A stretch of 64,000 bases of DNA from positions 3,162,001-3,226,000 of the forward strand of contig NZ_JACHMB010000001.1 in the NCBI RefSeq assembly GCF_014204795.1, written 5' to 3'. Under the pieces are notes generated by a model. That model was not told where the DNA came from, ran no database searches, and saw only the letters and a list, made by a program, of their open reading frames with translations. The stretch is from Nonomuraea jabiensis. GTDB taxonomy: Bacteria > Actinomycetota > Actinomycetes > Streptosporangiales > Streptosporangiaceae. Below, piece after piece: positions 1 to 8,482 of the stretch. Position 1 is the first letter of the stretch. Every line of letters starts with the position of its first letter. Both the position numbers and the translations under genes were made by a program.

Positions 1-1
1 G

Positions 2-1861
2 CAGTTCACGAACTGGCAGTGGTTGTCGCTGGTGCTGGCCGCGCCGGTGGTGGTGTACGCGGGCTGGCCGTTCCACAAGGCGGCCTGGACGAACCTGCGG
101 CACGGCGCGGCGACGATGGACACGCTGATCTCGGTGGGCACGCTGGCGGCTTTCGGCTGGTCGGTATGGGCGTTGTTCTTCGGCAGCGCGGGCACGCCCG
201 GGATGACGCATCCGTTCGCCTTCACGATCGAGCGCACCGACGGGTCGGGCAACATCTATCTGGAGACCGCGGCGGCGGTGACGGCGTTCATTCTGGCCGG
301 CCGGTATTTCGAGTCCCGTTCCAAGCGGCGTGCGGGTGCGGCGTTGCGGGCGTTGCTGGAGTTGGGTGCCAAGGAGGTGGAGCTGGCCGACGGCCGGCGG
401 GTCCCTACCGACCAGCTCAAGGTCGGTGACACCTTTGTGGTGCGGCCCGGTGAGAAGATCGCCACCGATGGGGTGATCGTCGAGGGTTCCTCGGCGGTGG
501 ACGCCTCGATGCTGACCGGTGAGTCGGTGCCGGTGGAGGTGCGGCCGGGGGATGCGGTCACGGGGGCGACGGTGAATGCCGGCGGGCGTCTGATCGTCCG
601 GGCCACTCGGGTGGGTGCGGACACTCAGCTGGCGCAGATGGCCAAGCTGGTGGAGGAGGCGCAGACCGGTAAGGCGGCGGTGCAGCGGCTGGCCGATCGG
701 ATTTCGGGGATCTTCGTGCCGATCGTGATCGCGCTCGCGGTCGGGACGCTGGGCTTCTGGCTGGGCACCGGTAACGGGGTGGCGGCGGCGTTCACCGCGG
801 CGGTGGCGGTGTTGATCATCGCGTGCCCGTGCGCGCTGGGTCTGGCCACGCCGACCGCGCTGCTGGTGGGCACCGGCCGGGGTGCTCAGCTCGGGATTCT
901 GATCAAGGGGCCGGAGGTGCTGGAGTCGACCCGCAAGGTCGACACCGTGGTGCTGGACAAGACCGGCACGGTCACCGAGGGCAAGATGACCTTGGTGGCG
1001 GTGCATCTGGCCGAGGGGGAGAACCGCGAGGAGGTCCTGCGGCTGGCGGGCGCGCTGGAGCATGCCTCGGAGCACCCGATCGCCCAGGCGATCGCCCGCG
1101 AGGCCCAGTCGAAGGCGACGGTGGAGGACTTCGCCAACGTCGAGGGGCTGGGTGTGCAGGGGATCGTGGACGGCCACGCGGTCCTGGTCGGCCGTCCCAA
1201 GCTGCTGGCGGAATGGTCGCAGTACCTGCCGGACAGCCTTCAGCAAGCGCTGGGCACCGAGCAGGCCAAGGGCCGCACCGCGGTCGCGGTCGGCTGGGAC
1301 GGCCAGGCGCGGGCGGTCCTGGTGGTGGCCGACGTCATCAAGCCCACCAGTCGCCAGGCGATCGAGCAGCTCAGGGCGCTCGGCCTGCGGCCGGTGCTGC
1401 TGACCGGCGACAACGAGGCCGTGGCCAGGACGGTGGCGGCCGAGGTGGGCATCGATGAGGTGATCGCCGAGGTGCTGCCCGCCGACAAGGTCGAGGTGGT
1501 CAAGAAGCTGCAGGCCGAGGGCCGGGTCGTGGCGATGGTGGGCGACGGGGTCAACGACGCCGCCGCACTGGCTCAGGCCGATCTGGGGCTGGCGATGGGC
1601 ACCGGCACGGATGCCGCGATCGAGGCCGCGGATCTGACCCTGGTCCGGGGTGATCTGCGGGTGGCGCCGGAGGCGATCCGGTTGTCGCGGAGGACGCTGA
1701 AGACGATCAAGGGGAATCTGTTCTGGGCGTTCGCCTACAACGTGGCCGCGCTGCCGCTGGCCGCGCTGGGGCTGCTCAACCCGATGATCGCGGGCGCGGC
1801 GATGGCGTTCTCAAGCGTGTTCGTGGTCAGCAACAGCCTGCGGCTGCGCCGCTTCAAGTGA
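2..1861 (+). CDS. copA: Copper-translocating P-type ATPase, 5' truncated by window edge
   Basis: Exports Cu(I) across the cytoplasmic membrane using ATP. The frame is open to the left edge, so the N-terminal heavy-metal-binding domain and first membrane helices lie outside the window; about 620 residues remain. Visible in order: actuator domain with TGES (near 520-530), the metal-binding CPC motif in a membrane helix (824-832), the DKTGT phosphorylation site (956-970), the SEHP nucleotide-binding motif near 1070, and GDGVND (1541-1558). The last two helices carry the YN and MAFSS...NSLRLR signatures typical of the Cu(I) (IB-1) subgroup, which argues against Zn or Cd. The stop overlaps the tail of the convergent MFS gene by about 50 bp. 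Confidence 0.92.
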   Translation, partial: QFTNWQWLSLVLAAPVVVYAGWPFHKAAWTNLRHGAATMDTLISVGTLAAFGWSVWALFFGSAGTPGMTHPFAFTIERTDGSGNIYLETAAAVTAFILAGRYFESRSKRRAGAALRALLELGAKEVELADGRRVPTDQLKVGDTFVVRPGEKIATDGVIVEGSSAVDASMLTGESVPVEVRPGDAVTGATVNAGGRLIVRATRVGADTQLAQMAKLVEEAQTGKAAVQRLADRISGIFVPIVIALAVGTLGFWLGTGNGVAAAFTAAVAVLIIACPCALGLATPTALLVGTGRGAQLGILIKGPEVLESTRKVDTVVLDKTGTVTEGKMTLVAVHLAEGENREEVLRLAGALEHASEHPIAQAIAREAQSKATVEDFANVEGLGVQGIVDGHAVLVGRPKLLAEWSQYLPDSLQQALGTEQAKGRTAVAVGWDGQARAVLVVADVIKPTSRQAIEQLRALGLRPVLLTGDNEAVARTVAAEVGIDEVIAEVLPADKVEVVKKLQAEGRVVAMVGDGVNDAAALAQADLGLAMGTGTDAAIEAADLTLVRGDLRVAPEAIRLSRRTLKTIKGNLFWAFAYNVAALPLAALGLLNPMIAGAAMAFSSVFVVSNSLRLRRFK

Positions 1862-3007
1862 TCGCTGCCCCCATCTGACGGCCGGCGCCATCGAGGCGCT
1901 GGCCGCCGCGAACGCCGCGCCGAGCAGCAGCCAGCCGAGCGTTCCGCCGCCGAGCACCAGCGTGGTGAGCACGACGGGCCCGAGCATCCTGGCCACGGCC
2001 ACGCCGGTGCCGAAGAAGCCCTGGTACTGGCCCTGCTTGTGGTCGGGGGCGAGCCCGAAGCTGATCTCCCAGGACCCGGAGGCCAGCAGCATCTCGCTGA
2101 GAACCTGCAGGCCGGCCGCCACGAGCAGGAACAGCCACCCGTACGGGCTCAGCGCGAACACCGCGCAGGCCGCGAACATCACCAGCCCCGCGTACCGCAC
2201 CGACCGGGCGGCGGACGGCAGGCCCTTCACGCGCCGGGCCACCCGCACCTGGAAGAGCAGCACGGTGACGGTGTTGAGCAGCAGCAGGACCGAGACCATC
2301 CAGGTGGGCGCGCTCGTACGCGAGGCGATCCAGAGCGGCACCACCAGGCTGAGCAGCGGCATGTAGAAGAGCATCACCGCGTTGATCAACGTGATCAGCG
2401 CGTACGGCCGGTCTCTGAGCACCGCCAGCCGGGGCCCGGGCGCGGCCGGCGGGACCTGGACAGAAGGCAGCTTGAGCAGCAGCCGGGCGGCGACCAGGAA
2501 GCTCACGGCGTCGAGCGCGAACACCGCCAGATACGCCGGCCGCGTGCCGAGATGCAGGGCGAGCCCGCCCAGGGCGGCGCCGACGGCCAGGCCGCCGTTG
2601 AGCGTGGACTGCAGGACTGCCCGCACGACCGTGCGCTCCTCGGGGGCGATCAGCCCGGCGAGCAGGGCCTGGCGGGCGGCCGACAGGCCCGTCTGCGCCG
2701 TCCCGTACAGGCAGGCCACCAGCACGAAGAGCGCGAACGAGCGGACGAACAGGAACGAGCCGACCGCCGTGGCGGTCGTGAGCGCGAGCAGGACGGCGAC
2801 GCCGCGTGGCCCGCGCCGGTCGGCCAGGTGGCCGAGCGGCACGCCGGCCACCGAGCCGACGGCCCAGCCGAGCGTGAGGCCGAGGCCGATCTCGGTGGCC
2901 GACAGGCCGACGATCCTGGTGAAGTAGAACGCTGAGGTGACGAGGTAGACGCCGTCGCCGATGGAGTTCGCGAGCTGGGCCTGAGCCAGGATGCGCCGGG
3001 GTGCCAT
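1811..3007 (-). CDS. MFS transporter
   Basis: Predicted 398-residue major facilitator protein with about 12 hydrophobic segments. The helix 2-3 loop has the MFS-type [11 protein letters not shown] signature. Substrate is unknown. I start it at the ATG at 3007 ([11 protein letters not shown]...), because the longer version adds 22 non-hydrophobic residues running towards the divergent regulator. It is divergently transcribed from a MocR-type regulator with only 67 bp between the starts, so regulation by that protein is plausible (inference). Its 3' end overlaps the copper ATPase stop in tail-to-tail orientation. Confidence 0.85.
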   Translation of the reverse strand: MAPRRILAQAQLANSIGDGVYLVTSAFYFTRIVGLSATEIGLGLTLGWAVGSVAGVPLGHLADRRGPRGVAVLLALTTATAVGSFLFVRSFALFVLVACLYGTAQTGLSAARQALLAGLIAPEERTVVRAVLQSTLNGGLAVGAALGGLALHLGTRPAYLAVFALDAVSFLVAARLLLKLPSVQVPPAAPGPRLAVLRDRPYALITLINAVMLFYMPLLSLVVPLWIASRTSAPTWMVSVLLLLNTVTVLLFQVRVARRVKGLPSAARSVRYAGLVMFAACAVFALSPYGWLFLLVAAGLQVLSEMLLASGSWEISFGLAPDHKQGQYQGFFGTGVAVARMLGPVVLTTLVLGGGTLGWLLLGAAFAAASASMAPAVRWGQRSLEAAQPQAVADHEHA

Positions 3008-3040
3008 ACCCTCATCTTCGATCCCCCATTGTCCCGATAT

Positions 3041-3069
3041 AAGCTCCAATTTCTGGGAAAGTGATTGGG
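3041..3069. promoter_or_regulatory. Candidate operator between divergent MFS and mocR genes
   Basis: The 67-bp divergent spacer contains CCAAT (3046-3050) and ATTGG (3064-3068) as an inverted pair 13 bp apart, in a locally AT-richer stretch. This is where a MocR-family protein would be expected to act on both genes. The arms are only 5 bp, so the assignment is weak. Confidence 0.3.
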
Positions 3070-3074
3070 CCAAG

Positions 3075-4466
3075 ATGGACGTTCACATCAGCCTCCACGG
3101 CCGGGGTGACCTGGCCGCGCAGGTCTACCGGCAGCTGCTCGACGCCATTCTCGACGGCCGGCTCAGGTCGGGCGAGCGGCTGCCCCCGACCAGGGAGCTG
3201 GCGCGCCGCCTGGAGATCTCCAGGAACACGGTCGCCGTGGCCTATGACCGCCTGGTCGCCGACGGGTTCCTGGTGGGACGGGCGGGGGCGGGCACGTTCG
3301 TGTCGGGGGAGCCGGTGCGCGGCAGGGCGGCCCCGAAGGGCGTGGTGCGGCCGAGGGCGTTCTGGCAGGGGATCGAGGCCCCGCGAGCCATGCGGGGAGC
3401 CCGGTACGACTTCCGCGTCGGCATGCCGGACCCGCGCCTGTTCCCCATAGAGAGCTGGCGCCGGCTGGTGGCCCGCGAGCTGCGGGTGAGCGCCGCCGCG
3501 TACAGCAGCCCTGCCGGATATGAGCCGCTGAGAGAGGCCATTTCACGTCATATAGGGATCAGCCGCTCGGTCCACGCCGGCCCCGACGACGTGCTGATCA
3601 CGAACGGCGCCCAGCAGGCGCTCGACCTCATCGGCCGCGTCCTGATCGAGCCGGGGGCCTGCGTGGCCGTCGAGGAGCCCGGCTACCCGCCCGCCCGGCT
3701 GCTGTTCCGCTCGCTCGGCGCCCGCGTGGCCGGCGTGCCGGTGGACGCCGAGGGCATCGACGTCCGGGCCATCCCCCGTGCCGCCCGCATCGTGTACGTC
3801 ACCCCGTCGCACCAGTTCCCGCTGGGCACGCCCATGTCGCTGGGCCGCCGCACCGCCCTGCTGGCCTGGGCCGAGCGCCGCAGGGCGGTGGTGATCGAGG
3901 ACGACTACGACAGCGAGTTCCGCTTCGGCGACCGCCCGCTCGAACCCCTCCAGAGCCTCGACCGCGCAGGCCGCGTCATCTACGTGGGCTCCTTCTCCAA
4001 GACCCTGCTCCCCATGCTCAGGCTCGGCTTCCTCGTCGCCCCGGCCTCGCTGGCCCCGGCGCTGGCCGCGGCCAAGCAGCTGTCCGACTGGCACAGCGAC
4101 GTGCCCGCGCAGGCCGCCCTGGCCCGCTTCATCGACGAGGGGCTCCTGTCCAGGCACATCAGGAAGGCGACCCGCGAGTACGCCGCCAGGCACGCCCTGA
4201 TCGCCGAGACGCTGGCGGGCGACGAGCGGCTGCGGGTGGTCCCGTCCACCGCGGGCCTGCACCTGTGCGCCCGGCTGGCCCCTGGCGTGGAGGTACGCGC
4301 GGCGCCGGATCTGGCGGTGGAGCCGCTGGCGGCGTACTGCGGCGAGAGCCCGGCCCAGCCCGGCGTGGTCCTCGGCTACGGCGGCATCACCAGGGACGAC
4401 ATCCCCGAAGGACTCAGGCGCCTACGGATGGCGGCGGCTCCAGAACCGGCGGGCCCGCTCCCCTGA
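3075..4466 (+). CDS. MocR/PdxR-type GntR regulator with aminotransferase domain
   Basis: A 463-residue chimeric regulator. Residues about 10-75 form a GntR winged helix (signature RLPPTRELARRLEISRNTV), joined through a linker to a fold-type I PLP aminotransferase-like domain. The PLP lysine is seen in GSFSKTLLP, and the conserved Asp region in EDDYDSEFRF. Family members usually sense PLP or amino-acid adducts and control vitamin B6, amino acid or transport genes. Start chosen at the ATG at 3075 (MDVHISLHGRG), because upstream in-frame residues are not conserved-looking. It is divergent from the MFS gene, its likely target. The 3' end overlaps the convergent Usp gene by 45 bp. Confidence 0.9.
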   Translation: MDVHISLHGRGDLAAQVYRQLLDAILDGRLRSGERLPPTRELARRLEISRNTVAVAYDRLVADGFLVGRAGAGTFVSGEPVRGRAAPKGVVRPRAFWQGIEAPRAMRGARYDFRVGMPDPRLFPIESWRRLVARELRVSAAAYSSPAGYEPLREAISRHIGISRSVHAGPDDVLITNGAQQALDLIGRVLIEPGACVAVEEPGYPPARLLFRSLGARVAGVPVDAEGIDVRAIPRAARIVYVTPSHQFPLGTPMSLGRRTALLAWAERRRAVVIEDDYDSEFRFGDRPLEPLQSLDRAGRVIYVGSFSKTLLPMLRLGFLVAPASLAPALAAAKQLSDWHSDVPAQAALARFIDEGLLSRHIRKATREYAARHALIAETLAGDERLRVVPSTAGLHLCARLAPGVEVRAAPDLAVEPLAAYCGESPAQPGVVLGYGGITRDDIPEGLRRLRMAAAPEPAGPLP

Positions 4467-4940
4467 CAGCTCGGGGTCGTCGGGCGGCGCCGGCTGCTGC
4501 ACGATCACGACCGTGGTCCGCGCGTGGCGGGCACAGTACATGCTGGTCGAGGGCAGGAAGATGCGGCTGAGCAGCCCGCGCCGGCTCCGCCCCAGCACCA
4601 GCAGGTCGCCCTCGCGGGCCAGGTCGACGAGGTGGTAGCCGGGATCGCCGACCCGGCCGATCACCGCCGTTCTGATGTCGTCGGGCACGCCGCCCGCGAC
4701 GTCGTCGAACACGCCGGCGATCACCTCGCCGCAGCGCGCCTCCTCGCCGGCTCGGAGCGCGTGCTGGACGGGCAGAGCCTCGGGGAAGGGGTGGACGGGC
4801 GCGCGGCTGACGTGTACGGCGACCAGGGCCATCCGGTGCAGCCTGGCCGCACCGATGGCCCAGGCAAGCGCCCAGCGCGAGGCCGGGGACTCGTCCACCC
4901 CCACGATCAGCCTCGCACCGCCGGGCAGTTCCTGTTCCAC
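4422..4940 (-). CDS. Universal stress protein (UspA family)
   Basis: A single UspA domain, 172 residues. The N-terminus has the first strand and helix (LIVGVDESPASRWAL). The C-terminal half has an ATP-loop-like GRSRRG...S pattern (LVLGRSRRGLLSRIFLPST) followed by the last strand TTVVIV. The GTG at 4940 is chosen because a strong AGGAGG (about 4945-4950) precedes it; a longer reading upstream lacks family similarity. These proteins act in the cytosol in dormancy and stress responses, often binding ATP. Converges on and overlaps the mocR 3' end. Confidence 0.88.
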   Translation of the reverse strand: MEQELPGGARLIVGVDESPASRWALAWAIGAARLHRMALVAVHVSRAPVHPFPEALPVQHALRAGEEARCGEVIAGVFDDVAGGVPDDIRTAVIGRVGDPGYHLVDLAREGDLLVLGRSRRGLLSRIFLPSTSMYCARHARTTVVIVQQPAPPDDPELSGERARRFWSRRHP

Positions 4941-5050
4941 GGTGCCTCCTGTCAAGAAGTACGACCATAGTGCGCCCGCCGGTCTCTTACCGGGAGGTGG
5001 CACTTTCCGAACTATGGAGTCCCTCGCGAACCCCGGCGTAGCATGCGGGG

Positions 5051-8000
5051 GTGGAACGAGGGTGGGTGCGACCCCGTCCCGCCCTCGACCGGCGGCTGGA
5101 CGGGGCGCTCACGTACAGGCTCACCTCGATCGTCGCAACTACAGGCTACGGGAAGTCGACCGCCCTGGCAGGGTGGAGCCAGGCCGTCGGCGCGGTGCTG
5201 CACCGGCTCGGGCCCGCTGATCGTGATCTTCCCACGCTGGCGGGAGCGGTGGCATCGGCTCTGTCGGATCGGGTGGCCGGGCTGCCCGCCGACCTGGTGA
5301 CCGCCGCCGACGCCCCGCTCGGTCCTGACGCCGACGAGCTGTCCAGGGCGGCGGCGCTGGCGGGCGCGCTGGCCGAGGCGCTGGCCAGGCGGCTGCGGCG
5401 CGGCCTCGCGCTGGTCTTCGACGGCATCGACGCCATCGCGGGCGCCCCGGGCTCGGTGCGTTACGTGGAGACGCTGGTCCGCGTCGCCCCCCGGCACCTG
5501 CACCTGGTGACCGCGTCGCGGGCGCCGCTGCCGTTCCCGACCGCCCGGCTGCGCCAGGACCACGAGGTGCTCGACCTCGACGCGACCGATCTCGCGCTCA
5601 CCCCGGACGAGACGGCCGCCTGGGCCCACGACCGGCTGGGCGAGCAGGGCGCGGCCGTCGCCGCCACGCTCCACGACGCCTGCGGCGGCTGGCCCGCCGC
5701 CGTGCAGGCCGCGCTCGACGCGCTGGCCCGCGAGGACCCGTCCGGCTGGCCGCGCACAGCCGCCGGGCTGGCCGCCAACTCCGCCACGCTCGAACGCCTC
5801 ACGCTGGCCGCGTTCGAGGACCTGCCGCCGGCGATGCGCGAGCTGCTGCGGGCCGCCACCGTCCTGCCCGTGCTGACCGCCGGGCTGGCCGCCACGCTCG
5901 GCGCGCCGCCCGACACGCTCGACTCGCTCACCAGCCGCGGCCTCTTCCTCGAGGCCGGTCAGGACGGCCACCGCCTGACCTTGACCAGCCGCCACGTGCT
6001 GGCCAAGAACGCGCCGCTCGACCGGCACGAGGCCCACGACGTGGCGGCGGTCGCGTCCCGCTGGTACGTCGAGCACGACCAGCCCGAGCTGGCCCTGCGG
6101 GCCGCCGTCGCGACCGAGCACCCGGGCCTGGCGGCCGCGCTCCTCGACGCGTACGGCCTGCGCCTGGCCGAGCGCGGGGACGTGGTCGCGGCGCTGGAGC
6201 TGCTGCCCGAGGCCGCCAGGAACGCGCCCACCATGATCAAGCTGGCCGGCGTCGCCGAGCAGAACCGCGGCCACTGGACCCGCGCCCGCGACCTGCTCGC
6301 CCGGGCCGCCGAGGGCCCGGCGTTCGACGCGTTCGTGGCCAGGCGGCTCGGCCTCATCGACCACCTGCGCGGCGACCTCGACGCGGCCCTGGCCGGCTAC
6401 GCCAGGGGATACGAGTACGGCCTGCCGCCCGCCGACGCCGCCATGTGCGCCGCGTCCACGGCGTCGGTGCTCTGGCTGAAGGGCGACCGGGCGGGCTGCG
6501 CCGAGCTCGCCGACAAGGCGCTCGAGCAGGCCAGCAGCCTGGGCGACCCGAGCGCGCTGGCCATGGCCAACACGGTCCTGGCCATGCTCGCCGCGCTCGA
6601 CGGGGACCGCCGCGCCAACGACGCCCACTACCTGCGCGCCCTGGAGTACGCCGAACGCGCGGGCGACATCGTCCAGCTCATCCGCATTCACGCCAACCGG
6701 GCCTCCCGCCACCTGGACGAGGGCGCCTACGCCGAGGCGCTGGCCGAGACGGAGATCGGAGGCCGGCTGTCCGACCTGGTGTCGTTCGCCCCCTATGCCG
6801 CCCTGAACGTCTCCAACCGCGCCAAGGCCCTGATCGGCCTCGGCCGCCTGGAGGAGGCGGCCACCGAGGCCGCCGACGCGGTGGCCAGGTGGGAGGCGAT
6901 GGGCTCCCGCCTGGTCGGCACCGGCCTGAACCGGCTCGCCGAGATCAACGTCCTGCGCGGTGACCGCAGGACGGCGGCGGCGATCTACCGGCGGGTCATC
7001 GCCGATTTGGGGCCGTCGGGCGAGGTGCAGTCGCTGTCCAACGCGCTCAACGGCCTCGCCGAGCTGCTGGCCGACGACGATCCGGCCGAGGCCGCCCGCG
7101 TCGCCGAGCAGGCGCTCGAACACACCGAAGGCATCGCGGGGGTGAGCGCCAGGGTCGTGGCCGCCCGCGTGGCGCTGGCGGGCGGGCGGCACGACGACGC
7201 CAGGGCGCTGCTCGACGAGACCGAGCCCGTCGCGGTGAGCCGCAGGGACCACGCCGCGCAGGCCGCCATCGCCGAGCTGCGGGCCGAGCTGGACGGCGAC
7301 GCGCGGGCGGCCGACGAGGCCGTGCGCACGTGGACGATGCTCGGCGACCCGGTGGGGCAGGCCAGGGCCGAGCTGGTCAGGGCGGCTCTGGCCGACCCGG
7401 CGACCGGCGGCGAGCTGGCGGCCGGGGTGCGCGAGCGCATGCACGCCATCGGCTGCCGGGCGCTCGACGACCGGATCGACGCGCTGATCGCCCGCGCCGC
7501 TCCCGCGCCGGGCGCGAGGGTGATCGTCGAGACTTTGGGAACGTTCCGGGTGCTGCGGGGCGGCGTTCCGGTCCCGCGTACGGCCTGGCAGTCGCGCAAG
7601 GCGCGTGACCTGCTGAAGATCCTGGTCAGCCGGAGGGGGAGCGGGATCGGCAGGGAACGGCTGGTGGAGATCCTCTGGCCGGACCAGGAGGGCGAGGCGG
7701 TCGGGCTGCGCCGGCTGAACGTGATGGTGTCCACGCTGCGCGCGGTGCTGGATCCGGCGCACGAAAGGCCGGCGGACGAGATCGTGGTCTCGGATGAGGG
7801 CGCGTTACGGCTTGATCTGTCCAATGTAGACGTCGATGTCGAGAAATTTCTGGATCTGGTGGCTCAGGCCGTACGGCTGGACCAGGCGGGACGTACGGCC
7901 GAGGCGCTGGAGCGGTGGACGGCGGCCGAGAGCGCGTACGGCGGGGAGTTCTGCGAGGAGGACCCGTACGCGGACTGGGCCGTGGGGCTGCGCGAGCAGG

Positions 8001-8248
8001 CCCGGCTGGCCTACACGCAGGCGGCGGCCAGGCTCGCGGCGGCGCGGGCGGGCGAGCGGCGCTACGACGAGTCCGCCCGCTACTGGCTGCGGCTGCTGGA
8101 GCGCGACCGCTACGACGAGCGCGCCCACCTGGGCCTGGTGCGGGTGCTCGACCTGGCCGGCCGCCGCGGCGACGCCCGCAGGCGCTACCACCTCTACGCC
8201 GAACGCATGCGTGAGCTGGAGGTCGAGCCCGCCCCGTACCCCACCTGA
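5051..8248 (+). CDS. BTAD/SARP-like ATPase transcriptional regulator
   Basis: A 1065-residue regulator. Residues 32-37 (GYGKST) form a Walker A loop of a STAND/MalT-like NTPase. The middle (about 380-780) is alpha-helical and TPR-like. Residues about 825-920 form an OmpR-like winged helix (GTFRVLRGG...SRKARDLLKIL), followed by a bacterial transcriptional activator domain up to the end (DVEKFLDLV...RRRYHLYAERM). The DNA-binding half is C-terminal, unlike classical SARPs. GTG 5051 is used; GTG 5066 with a GAGGG upstream is an alternative. One rare TTA codon occurs at 7805. Followed by a 53-residue gene and another large regulator in the same orientation. Confidence 0.85.
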   Translation: MERGWVRPRPALDRRLDGALTYRLTSIVATTGYGKSTALAGWSQAVGAVLHRLGPADRDLPTLAGAVASALSDRVAGLPADLVTAADAPLGPDADELSRAAALAGALAEALARRLRRGLALVFDGIDAIAGAPGSVRYVETLVRVAPRHLHLVTASRAPLPFPTARLRQDHEVLDLDATDLALTPDETAAWAHDRLGEQGAAVAATLHDACGGWPAAVQAALDALAREDPSGWPRTAAGLAANSATLERLTLAAFEDLPPAMRELLRAATVLPVLTAGLAATLGAPPDTLDSLTSRGLFLEAGQDGHRLTLTSRHVLAKNAPLDRHEAHDVAAVASRWYVEHDQPELALRAAVATEHPGLAAALLDAYGLRLAERGDVVAALELLPEAARNAPTMIKLAGVAEQNRGHWTRARDLLARAAEGPAFDAFVARRLGLIDHLRGDLDAALAGYARGYEYGLPPADAAMCAASTASVLWLKGDRAGCAELADKALEQASSLGDPSALAMANTVLAMLAALDGDRRANDAHYLRALEYAERAGDIVQLIRIHANRASRHLDEGAYAEALAETEIGGRLSDLVSFAPYAALNVSNRAKALIGLGRLEEAATEAADAVARWEAMGSRLVGTGLNRLAEINVLRGDRRTAAAIYRRVIADLGPSGEVQSLSNALNGLAELLADDDPAEAARVAEQALEHTEGIAGVSARVVAARVALAGGRHDDARALLDETEPVAVSRRDHAAQAAIAELRAELDGDARAADEAVRTWTMLGDPVGQARAELVRAALADPATGGELAAGVRERMHAIGCRALDDRIDALIARAAPAPGARVIVETLGTFRVLRGGVPVPRTAWQSRKARDLLKILVSRRGSGIGRERLVEILWPDQEGEAVGLRRLNVMVSTLRAVLDPAHERPADEIVVSDEGALRLDLSNVDVDVEKFLDLVAQAVRLDQAGRTAEALERWTAAESAYGGEFCEEDPYADWAVGLREQARLAYTQAAARLAAARAGERRYDESARYWLRLLERDRYDERAHLGLVRVLDLAGRRGDARRRYHLYAERMRELEVEPAPYPT

Positions 8249-8283
8249 ACCAGACCTGAACCGCCCGGCGAGATGGTTTCCAG

Positions 8284-8445
8284 ATGAGAACGGTCATCGT
8301 CCGGCTGGTCGAGCCCGAGCAATCCGGCGGCCAGCTCCGCGGGCTGCTCGAAGAGGTGGGCGGCGAGCCGGTGCCGTTCAGCGGCACGGAAGCCCTTCTC
8401 GACCTCCTGCGTTCCGCCGCCGGACTCAACACGAACTCGGCCTGA
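8284..8445 (+). CDS. Small conserved-type protein of 53 residues
   Basis: ATG at 8284 opens a 53-codon frame starting MRTVIVRLVEPEQ and ending in TGA at 8445. The composition (beta strand MRTVIVRL, acidic middle, helical EALLDLLRSAA near the end) and codon use look coding. Short proteins with this layout are often found next to LuxR- or BTAD-type regulators in actinomycetes (recollection, not a search). It sits 35 bp after the BTAD regulator and 37 bp before the LuxR regulator. Function is unknown; a ligand or partner of the neighbours is possible. Confidence 0.6.
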   Translation: MRTVIVRLVEPEQSGGQLRGLLEEVGGEPVPFSGTEALLDLLRSAAGLNTNSA

Positions 8446-8482
8446 ACCTCCGCGCCGACGATGGTTGTCGAGAGGAGGCGCG

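Noticed and set aside
5012..7762. Minus-strand open frame of 916 codons across the BTAD regulator
   Set aside because: Antisense shadow of a high-GC gene with low-complexity Arg/Gly/Ala/Val content. The plus strand has clear Walker, winged-helix and BTAD motifs.
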